Assembly (NCBI GenBank): GCA_947385185.1
Contig: CANDJX010000059.1
Span: forward strand, 1-9,569
Direction: 5' to 3'
Length of the DNA: 9,569 bases
From: an uncultured Clostridia bacterium
GTDB taxonomy: Bacteria > Bacillota > Clostridia > Christensenellales > Pumilibacteraceae
A model generated the notes under the pieces. That model did not search any database, had not been told where the DNA came from, and worked only from the letters and a program-made list of their open reading frames with translations. The translations under genes and the position numbers were made by a program. Within the stretch, counting starts at the first letter, position 1. Each line of letters begins with the position of its first letter. Positions 1 to 5,094 of the stretch are shown piece by piece.

Positions 1-797
1 AGGAGCGCAGGCGCAGAGAGGAGAAAGAGGAGCGCGAGGAGCGAAGGCTCGAGCGTATGGGGATGCAGCAGTCGATGATGATGCCGCAGGTAATGCAGGC
101 ACAGCCTCAACAGCCGCCTCAACCTCAACCTCAGCCTCAAATGCAACAGCCTATGCCGCAAATGCAACAGCCGGTCGCAGGACAGGGCATAACGATGAGC
201 GAAGATATGTTCGCAAAACTCGAAGCGCGTTTCGATAAACTTCTTACCGCGCAGGAAATTGCGAATGCGCGTGCGGAAGCTCAGGCGGCTGCCGAGGCGA
301 AAGCGGCTCAACAGGCTCTGGCAATGCAGATGGCGGCTATACAGCAGACGCTCGCAGTAAACAAAGCCGAAGCGGCGCAACGCGCGATCGAGAACAGAGT
401 CGAAACCGAATTCGCACGACTGCGCGGCGAACGGTATCTGCCGCCCATTGACAGCGTCGGCAAGGGCAACATAAGTACCGAGGCGCTCGGCGAACTTTTG
501 TTGTCCGCACTTTCGAAAGCCGCGGGTGTCACGGCGGTCGGCGGTACGACGGAAGAAAGACCTGCTTTGCCCGAAGGCAACGTAGTGAATAATGTCGTAC
601 CCGGAGCGATAACTACGACCACGACGACCACTACGGTGGATGCGACGGGGAGCAAGGCGGAGGACAAAGCGGTGAGCGGAACGGTGGAAAATATGCCGGA
701 AGCGGAAGGGCTGTTCAACCGTCGAGGACGGAGCAAGACGGACGGCTATGACCCGAATAATTTCTATAATTTCTTCGACGAACAGGAGAAGAAGTAA
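1..797 (+). CDS. Gln/Pro-rich coiled-coil protein, 5'-partial, function unknown
   Basis: I do not recognise this protein. The frame is open to the left edge: before the first visible ATG (57) it reads about 18 residues of Arg/Glu (ERRRREEKEEREERRLER), so the gene very probably starts outside the window. An internal start at 57 with weak GAAGG upstream is possible but less likely. From the ATG the order is a Met/Gln/Pro-rich linker (about residues 3-45, with PQ repeats), an Ala/Glu/Gln-rich region likely to form a long helix or coiled coil (about 50-125), a short more ordered stretch, a run of eight Thr (about 184-191), and a charged tail ending near NNFYNFFDEQEKK. No membrane segment or signal peptide is visible. 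It could be the cytoplasmic tail of a larger surface, division or scaffold protein, but that is a guess. A strong terminator follows 26 bases after the stop. Confidence 0.75.
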   Translation, partial: ERRRREEKEEREERRLERMGMQQSMMMPQVMQAQPQQPPQPQPQPQMQQPMPQMQQPVAGQGITMSEDMFAKLEARFDKLLTAQEIANARAEAQAAAEAKAAQQALAMQMAAIQQTLAVNKAEAAQRAIENRVETEFARLRGERYLPPIDSVGKGNISTEALGELLLSALSKAAGVTAVGGTTEERPALPEGNVVNNVVPGAITTTTTTTTVDATGSKAEDKAVSGTVENMPEAEGLFNRRGRSKTDGYDPNNFYNFFDEQEKK

Positions 798-822
798 GAA
801 AGAAATTTTAATGTAAAAGGTT

Positions 823-861
823 GAGCGCAAGTTTGAATTAAAAACTTGCGCTCGATTTTTT
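823..861. terminator. Rho-independent terminator, probably bidirectional
   Basis: GAGCGCAAGTTT (823-834) pairs perfectly over 12 bp with AAACTTGCGCTC (842-853) around a 7-base loop, and six T follow (856-861). It ends the Gln/Pro-rich gene. On the minus strand the same hairpin is followed by a shorter T-rich stretch, so it may also stop transcripts of the DJ-1-like gene. Confidence 0.9.
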
Positions 862-875
862 ATAATATAACTTTA

Positions 876-954
876 TGTCATTCCGAGCGTAGTCGAGGAA
901 TCTATATAAAATATAAGATTTCTCCGCTTCGCTTACGCTCCGGTCGAAATGACA
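876..954. repeat. Dispersed palindromic intergenic repeat (TGTCATTCCGAGCG type)
   Basis: The element begins TGTCATTCCGAGCG and ends with GGTCGAAATGACA, so the termini are inverted copies (TGTCATT/AATGACA). The inner parts AGTCGAGGAATCT and AGATTTCTCCGCTTCGCT also pair imperfectly around an AT-rich centre. From memory, sequences of this TGTCATTCCGAGCG...GGAATCT form occur in many copies between genes in diverse bacterial genomes, and give rise to spurious predicted peptides such as CHSERSRGI. It lies between two convergent genes and encodes no plausible protein. Confidence 0.75.
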
Positions 955-1004
955 AGAGGGGGTTCGGCCGAAGTGACAGGAAGGGGTTCGGTCGAAGTGA
1001 CGGT
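941..1004. repeat. Three tandem copies of the repeat's right end, 24-bp unit
   Basis: Units starting at 941, 965 and 989 share the pattern CGGTCGAARTGACA followed by a G-rich tail ending GGGGTT. The first two units are complete (24 bp each). The third is recognisable for about 15 bases and runs up to the end of the DJ-1-like gene at 1011. The first unit is also the right terminus of the palindromic element. Confidence 0.8.
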
Positions 1005-1010
1005 GGCGAT

Positions 1011-1565
1011 TCAATCGTTATAATTATACTGTACGGCGGCTTTTACTCTGTCCGAATTTTCTTTGTCCGTCATGAGCGCGAGCAGTTCGAGTCCGAGGTC
1101 TATCGCGAACCCCAGTCCGCGGGCAGTCGTGACGTTACCGTCGGTGACTACGCCGGTGCGGGTGTATTTCGCGCCCTCGAGTTTGTCCTCGAACCCGGGG
1201 AAGCACGTCGCCGTTTTTCCTTTGAGCAGTCCGAGCTTGCCGAGCACTGAAGGAGCGGCGCAGATCGCGGCTATGCGCTTATTCGCCGCGTTTGCGTCTA
1301 AAAGCGCGTCGTTAAGTTTTTTGCACTGTCCGAGCCGCGTCGTTCCCGGCATTCCTCCGGGCAGGAACAGCGCGTCCGCGTCCTTCAGATCGACGTTGTC
1401 TATAACGTCGTCGCAAACGATTGTTATTCCGTGCGAACTTTTTATTTCGTGTCTGCCCGATACGGATACGAGTTTTACGTCCGCGCCGCCGCGCACAAGC
1501 ACGTCCGCGACCGCGAGGCATTCGGTTTCTTCGGTCCCGTCCGCCATAAAAGCATAAATTTTCAT
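1011..1565 (-). CDS. DJ-1/PfpI (YajL-like) family protein
   Basis: This 184-residue protein has the flavodoxin-like fold signature of the DJ-1/ThiJ/PfpI superfamily. Visible marks are the N-terminal strand with DGTEETE (residues 9-15), whose last Glu matches the conserved Glu that contacts the reactive Cys, the LFLPGGMPG segment (67-74), and the nucleophile elbow AAICAAPSVLG with Cys102. The His that follows in human DJ-1 is replaced here by the CFPGFEDKL segment. As far as I recall this is usual in bacterial YajL-type members. Members act as deglycases, chaperones or redox sensors, and which applies here cannot be told from sequence. The length is typical for the family. The start is set by AAGGAGG seven bases before ATG, and a strong promoter lies just upstream. 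It is transcribed divergently from the hydrolase and convergently with the left-edge gene. Confidence 0.92.
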   Translation of the reverse strand: MKIYAFMADGTEETECLAVADVLVRGGADVKLVSVSGRHEIKSSHGITIVCDDVIDNVDLKDADALFLPGGMPGTTRLGQCKKLNDALLDANAANKRIAAICAAPSVLGKLGLLKGKTATCFPGFEDKLEGAKYTRTGVVTDGNVTTARGLGFAIDLGLELLALMTDKENSDRVKAAVQYNYND

Positions 1566-1591
1566 GATTTTTCCTCCTTGCTTTTTCCGAA

Positions 1592-1620
1592 ATTATATCA
1601 GAATATCTTATCGTTTGCAA
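1592..1620 (-). promoter_or_regulatory. Sigma-A-type promoter of the DJ-1-like gene
   Basis: On the minus strand, TTGCAA (1620-1615), a 17-base spacer, then TATAAT (1597-1592). The expected transcript starts near 1585, giving a leader of about 20 bases that carries the AAGGAGG ribosome binding site (1579-1573). Confidence 0.85.
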
Positions 1621-1657
1621 GATTTTTTCGTTCATTCGGGGAAAATATATCAATCGC

Positions 1658-1686
1658 TCGACTTTTTTATGCAACAGGAGTATAAT
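1658..1686 (+). promoter_or_regulatory. Sigma-A-type promoter of the alpha/beta hydrolase
   Basis: TCGACT (1658-1663), a 17-base spacer, then TATAAT (1681-1686). The predicted start near 1693 leaves only about five bases before the ATG at 1698. It gives a normal leader with GGGAGG before the ATG at 1731, which helps decide the start codon. It is divergent from the DJ-1 promoter, about 40 bases away. Confidence 0.75.
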
Positions 1687-1730
1687 TTTCTCATAGAATG
1701 ACTTTTAGACAAACGGGAGGGCGACGGGTT

Positions 1731-2639
1731 ATGCTCAGAAGCGTTATGTACGTATTTACGCGCATACTTCGGCGGACGATGACGAGTTTCGACGCCAAGT
1801 GCGAAAAAGGCAAGACTTTACCGGACGGCGTAAAGGAATATAAGGATATTACATACAACGACGGCGTCGGCGCGGACGGCTTGCTCGACGTATACGTCGC
1901 CGAGAACGCTTTGCGCGGCGCACCCGTGCTTTTCGATATTCACGGCGGCGGGCTGGTCTACGGATATAAGGAGCTGAACAAGCGGTTTTGCTACGCGCTT
2001 GCAAAGCAGGGCTTTGCGGTCGTAAGCGTAAATTACCGTCTTGTGCCGAAAACCGATTTTATCGGGCAGTTATCCGACGTAACGAAAGCTATGCGGTGGA
2101 CGGCGGAGAATATCGGCGGCTACGGCGGCGGAAGCGACTATTACGTCTGCGGCGACAGCGCGGGCGCGCTTCTCGGGCTGTACGCGTCTGCGATCTCCTC
2201 GTCCGTAAAACTTGCCGACGCTTTCGGCGTGGAAGCGGGTTTTGCGCCGCTCGGGTTCTTTTTCGTAAGCGGGCTGTATAATCTCAGAGCGAAGAATTAT
2301 ATCAGGCATCTCTGCAAATACGCGCTTCCGAAGGGGTATAAAAAGAAAGCGTGGTACAAGTACACCGATGCTTGCGAACTGCTCGGGGAATACGCGACTC
2401 CGCCGATATTTCTGACTTCTTCGGACGAGGATATGCTCAAGGATCAGACGGACGCGTTCGTGACGCTGCTGTCCGCGCTCGGACGCGATTTCACGCTCGA
2501 TTTCCGCAAACGCGCGAAGAACGAAGACGGTCACGAATATTATCATATTTATCCGATCAAAAATCCCGAATGGCGGGAGTGCGCCGACCTTATCGGGCAG
2601 GCAACGGATTTTTTGACGAAATCAACGGCAAACGTTTGA
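1731..2639 (+). CDS. Alpha/beta hydrolase, acetyl-esterase/HSL-like
   Basis: A 302-residue serine hydrolase of the esterase/lipase group related to hormone-sensitive lipase. The oxyanion-hole motif HGGG is at 71-74 and the nucleophile elbow GDSAG at 141-145, with Ser143. The acidic residue is probably in SSDED (Asp232 or Asp234), and the catalytic His probably lies in GHEYYHIYP (His268 or His272). The family cleaves short-chain carboxyl esters, and the natural substrate cannot be predicted. No signal peptide is evident, although the N-terminus (MLRSVMYVFTRILRR) is basic and hydrophobic and could touch the membrane. I chose ATG 1731 because GGGAGG (1715-1720) sits ten bases upstream. The in-frame ATG at 1698 has no suitably spaced ribosome binding site and lies almost at the predicted transcript start. 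The gene is monocistronic, and the T-box promoter begins inside its stop codon. Confidence 0.88.
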   Translation: MLRSVMYVFTRILRRTMTSFDAKCEKGKTLPDGVKEYKDITYNDGVGADGLLDVYVAENALRGAPVLFDIHGGGLVYGYKELNKRFCYALAKQGFAVVSVNYRLVPKTDFIGQLSDVTKAMRWTAENIGGYGGGSDYYVCGDSAGALLGLYASAISSSVKLADAFGVEAGFAPLGFFFVSGLYNLRAKNYIRHLCKYALPKGYKKKAWYKYTDACELLGEYATPPIFLTSSDEDMLKDQTDAFVTLLSALGRDFTLDFRKRAKNEDGHEYYHIYPIKNPEWRECADLIGQATDFLTKSTANV

Positions 2640-2664
2640 CTTTTGCGCGCGGGCGTGGTATTTT
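2636..2664 (+). promoter_or_regulatory. Promoter of the T-box-trpBA transcript
   Basis: TTGACT (2636-2641), a 17-base spacer, then TATTTT (2659-2664). The -35 box overlaps the hydrolase stop codon TGA (2637-2639). Transcription should start near 2671, about 30-40 bases before the T-box core. Confidence 0.75.
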
Positions 2665-2699
2665 ATTGGAAATGAATATAAACCGTTGACGCGGGAGTA

Positions 2700-2938
2700 A
2701 AAATAAGAAAGGCGTCAGACAGAGAGTCCGGGAAGGTGAAAGCCGGACGGTAGCCGCTTATTACAATGGGCCGCGGAGGGCGCAGTCAAAGGGAAACCGA
2801 GTATTCTGCGACGTATGATCGGCGTCAACGATCGGGAATATTACGGTATTCTCTCGGAGCGTGCGGTTCGTCCGCATAAACAAGGTGGCACCACGGGTAA
2901 TTTCTCGTCCTTGACAGTTTTGTCGGGGACGTTTTTTT
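2700..2938 (+). promoter_or_regulatory. T-box riboswitch, tRNA-Trp specific (UGG specifier)
   Basis: This is a transcription-attenuation leader that reads tRNA charging. The 5' part has AGAGAG followed by the conserved hairpin GTCCGG...GGTGAAAG...CCGGAC (2726-2748). The likely specifier codon is TGG (2767-2769), followed by the usual GGAG. A hairpin with TGCGG/CCGCA arms (2862-2876) precedes the T-box sequence AAGGTGGCACCACGG. The antiterminator is complete: CAAGG (2881-2885) pairs CCTTG (2909-2913), then a 7-base bulge TGGCACC, then ACGGG (2893-2897) pairs CTCGT (2904-2908). The bulge TGGC would pair with a tRNA 3' end GCCA, and a G discriminator is normal for bacterial tRNA-Trp. The specifier assignment agrees with the trpBA genes downstream. 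Uncharged tRNA-Trp should permit read-through. The exact 5' boundary and the Stem I base pairing are inferred. Confidence 0.95.
2906..2938 (+). terminator. T-box-controlled intrinsic terminator
   Basis: CGTCC (2906-2910) and GAC (2913-2915) pair with GTC (2922-2924) and GGACG (2927-2931), followed by seven T (2932-2938). The left arm overlaps the 3' strand of the antiterminator, so the two folds exclude each other. Confidence 0.92.
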
Positions 2939-3016
2939 ATTCCTCGAAAAAAAGAACGGCGCGATCCCCGGTTGAAAAAAATATCGGAAATGAGCCCGCA
3001 AAAAAAGAGGAAAATA

Positions 3017-3109
3017 TCGAAAACGATTTCGAAATAAATATCGCGCGGGACGGTTCCCGATCGAAAGAATGAACAAATTATCGCAGGCGGGGCGATCCCC
3101 CGCGGGAGG
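3017..3109 (+). other. trpB untranslated leader with three hairpins, the last touching the ribosome binding site
   Basis: About 175 bases separate the T-box terminator from trpB. Three short perfect hairpins occur: TCGAAA/TTTCGA (3017-3032), CGGGA/TCCCG (3046-3059) and GCGGGG/CCCCGC (3087-3103, loop of five). The last is very GC-rich and ends directly at the ribosome binding site GGGAGG (3104-3109). They could influence translation or mRNA stability. No function is shown. Confidence 0.5.
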
Positions 3110-3113
3110 CAAT

Positions 3114-4298
3114 ATGAGCAAAGGCAGATTCGGAGCGCACGGCGGACAGTACGTCCCCGAAACGCTTATGAACGCCGTGACCGAACTGGAAGCGGCTTAC
3201 GAAAAATATAAGGACGATCCCGGATTCGTTTCCGAGCTGACCGAGCTGCTTAACGGTTACGCCAACCGTCCCAGTCCGCTTTATTACGCGGCAAAGGTGA
3301 CGGACGATCTCGGCGGCGCGAAAGTGTACTTAAAGCGCGAGGATATGAACTTTACCGGGTCGCATAAAATAAACAACGTTCTCGGTCAGGTTCTGCTCGC
3401 GAAGAAGATGGGCAAAACGCGCGTAATAGCCGAAACGGGCGCCGGACAGCACGGCGTCGCCACCGCTACCGCCGCGGCGTTGTTCGGCATGGAATGCGAG
3501 GTCTTTATGGGGCGCACGGATACCGAACGGCAGGCGCTCAACGTCTATAAAATGCGTCTGCTCGGCGCGAAAGTGCACGCGGTAGACAGCGGCACGGCGA
3601 CGCTTAAAGACGCCGTCAGCGCCGCTATGCGCGAATGGGTAAGGCGCATATCCGATACGCATTACGTCCTCGGTTCGGTCATGGGACCGCATCCGTTCCC
3701 GACCGTCGTGCGCGACTTTCAGTCCGTTATCTCGCGCGAGATAAAAGCGCAACTTTACCGAAAAGAAGGCAGACTCCCCGACGCGGTAATAGCCTGCGTC
3801 GGCGGCGGATCGAACGCCATGGGTGCGTTCTATCATTTTATCGGCGATAAAAGCGTGCGGCTTATAGGCTGCGAGGCGGCGGGACGCGGCGCGGACACGT
3901 TCGAAACCGCGGCGACGATCACGACGGGCAGACCCGGGATATTTCACGGCATGAAAAGTTATTTCTGTCAGGACGACTGCGGTCAGATCGCACCGGTATA
4001 TTCGATTTCGGCGGGGCTCGATTATCCGGGGATCGGACCCGAGCACGCATGGTTGTACGACACGGGCAGGGCGGAATACGTACCCGTGACCGACGAAGAA
4101 GCGGTAGGCGCGTTCGAGTATCTGTCCGGAACGGAAGGGATCATTCCCGCGATCGAGAGCGCGCACGCGCTGGCTTACGCGATGAAGATCGCGCCGACAA
4201 TGAGCAAAGATAAAATAATAGTAGTGAATATATCCGGGCGCGGCGACAAAGACTGCGCCGCTATAGCGCGGTACCGCGGGGAGGAATTGTATGACTGA
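3114..4298 (+). CDS. trpB: Tryptophan synthase beta chain
   Basis: TrpB joins indole to serine with pyridoxal phosphate, the last step of tryptophan synthesis, and normally works as an alpha2-beta2 complex with TrpA. The 394-residue protein is standard and looks fully active. It has the N-terminal FGAHGGQYVPETL, the cofactor lysine Lys85 in GSHKINN, the catalytic Glu107 in AETGAGQHG, the phosphate loop GGGSNAMG (230-237), SAGLDYPGIGPEH, GIIPAIESAHAL, and SGRGDKD with the serine that contacts the pyridine ring. I prefer ATG 3114, which has GGGAGG just upstream and matches the usual family N-terminus. The in-frame ATG at 3069 would add 15 unconserved residues and has no ribosome binding site. 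Its end overlaps trpA by eight bases, implying translational coupling. Expression should depend on the Trp T-box. Confidence 0.97.
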   Translation: MSKGRFGAHGGQYVPETLMNAVTELEAAYEKYKDDPGFVSELTELLNGYANRPSPLYYAAKVTDDLGGAKVYLKREDMNFTGSHKINNVLGQVLLAKKMGKTRVIAETGAGQHGVATATAAALFGMECEVFMGRTDTERQALNVYKMRLLGAKVHAVDSGTATLKDAVSAAMREWVRRISDTHYVLGSVMGPHPFPTVVRDFQSVISREIKAQLYRKEGRLPDAVIACVGGGSNAMGAFYHFIGDKSVRLIGCEAAGRGADTFETAATITTGRPGIFHGMKSYFCQDDCGQIAPVYSISAGLDYPGIGPEHAWLYDTGRAEYVPVTDEEAVGAFEYLSGTEGIIPAIESAHALAYAMKIAPTMSKDKIIVVNISGRGDKDCAAIARYRGEELYD

Positions 4299-5043
4299 CA
4301 GACTGAAAAAAGCGTTCTCGGGCGGGAAGGTTCTCGCGACCTTTCTGACCTGCGGCGATCCCGACGTCGAAACTACGGAACGGCTCGCGCTCGGGGCGGC
4401 GGAAGCCGGCGCCGATCTGATCGAGCTCGGCGTGCCGTTTTCGGACCCGATCGCCGAAAGCCCGATAATCATGTCGGCTAACCTCCGCGCCATGAAATCG
4501 GGAACGACCGTAGACGACGTATTCCGCACGGCTTCGCGGATCCGTAAAAAAACCGACGTGCCGATCGTTTTCGTGACGTATGCGAACGTAGTGTTTTCGC
4601 GCGGGGTCGGAACGTTCGTCGGCAGAATGGCAAGCGTCGGCGCGGACGCGCTTATCGTGTACGACGTGCCGATCGAAGAAAAAGACGAGTTCGCTCTGCC
4701 GTGCGAGCGCGAGGGAGTGAGCTTCGTTTCGCTTGCGGCGCATTCGACTGCGGAGCGTCTGAAAAGCATAGCGTCCCGAGCGAAAGGCTTCGTGCAGTGC
4801 GCGTCGCCGTTCGAAATTGCGGACGTAGCGGAAACGATAAAGCGTATCAAAGCCGTTTCCGACGTGCCGTGCCTTATCGAAACGGGCATATCCGATCCCG
4901 CGCAGACCAAACGCATATCCGAGCTCGGCGACGGGATTGCCGTCGGCGACGCGATAGTCGGACTTATAGCAAAGTACGGCAAAGACAGCGTTGAACGCGT
5001 TGCGGCGCTGGTAAAGACCCTGAAATCGGCGTTGCGCGGATAA
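4291..5043 (+). CDS. trpA: Tryptophan synthase alpha chain, divergent active site
   Basis: TrpA normally splits indole-3-glycerol phosphate and passes indole through a tunnel to TrpB. This 250-residue protein keeps the TIM-barrel pattern: catalytic Glu45 in IELGVPFSDP, TYAN with Tyr97 (position 102 in E. coli), and DVP with Asp125. The second catalytic residue, Asp60 in E. coli, is Glu56 (IAESP instead of ADGP). The lid loop after strand 6, normally S-x-x-GVTG, is gone: GFVQCASPFEIADV runs straight into the next helix, about eight residues shorter than in E. coli. The phosphate-site Ser235 is Asp (AVGDAIV, 217-223), and GFGIS is ETGIS. The gene is well preserved and has GGGAGG six bases before its ATG, so it is not a pseudogene. 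It may be a slow or altered lyase, or mainly an allosteric partner for TrpB. Positions are from alignment by eye. Confidence 0.9.
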   Translation: MTDRLKKAFSGGKVLATFLTCGDPDVETTERLALGAAEAGADLIELGVPFSDPIAESPIIMSANLRAMKSGTTVDDVFRTASRIRKKTDVPIVFVTYANVVFSRGVGTFVGRMASVGADALIVYDVPIEEKDEFALPCEREGVSFVSLAAHSTAERLKSIASRAKGFVQCASPFEIADVAETIKRIKAVSDVPCLIETGISDPAQTKRISELGDGIAVGDAIVGLIAKYGKDSVERVAALVKTLKSALRG

Positions 5044-5059
5044 AACGGACACCGCTTTA

Positions 5060-5088
5060 TTGACAAACGATAATCGGCGTGATATAAT
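5060..5088 (+). promoter_or_regulatory. Perfect-consensus sigma-A promoter of the P-type ATPase
   Basis: TTGACA (5060-5065), exactly 17 bases, then TATAAT (5083-5088). The expected +1 is 5095, the A of the ATG, so the mRNA should be leaderless. It lies 16 bases after the trpA stop, and no terminator is seen between them. Confidence 0.92.
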
Positions 5089-5094
5089 ACGATC

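Noticed and set aside
308..736. A minus-strand frame with a Val run
   Set aside because: It is the antisense of the Gln/Pro-rich gene, and the Val run is the complement of the Thr codons.
950..1004. CRISPR-like reading of the 24-bp units
   Set aside because: The units are directly adjacent with no unique spacers and no cas genes nearby. They are tandem copies of a repeat end.
846..1250. A plus-strand open frame beginning MRSIFYNITLCHSERSRGI
   Set aside because: It reads through the palindromic repeat, its tandem tail and the antisense of the DJ-1-like gene. The CHSERSRGI-type peptide is a known artefact of this repeat.
2815..3072. An 85-codon plus-strand frame between the T-box and trpB
   Set aside because: It crosses the T-box antiterminator and terminator and has no ribosome binding site.
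3069..3113. The longer trpB start at ATG 3069
   Set aside because: It lacks a ribosome binding site, adds unconserved residues and spans a strong hairpin. ATG 3114 has GGGAGG and the family-typical N-terminus.
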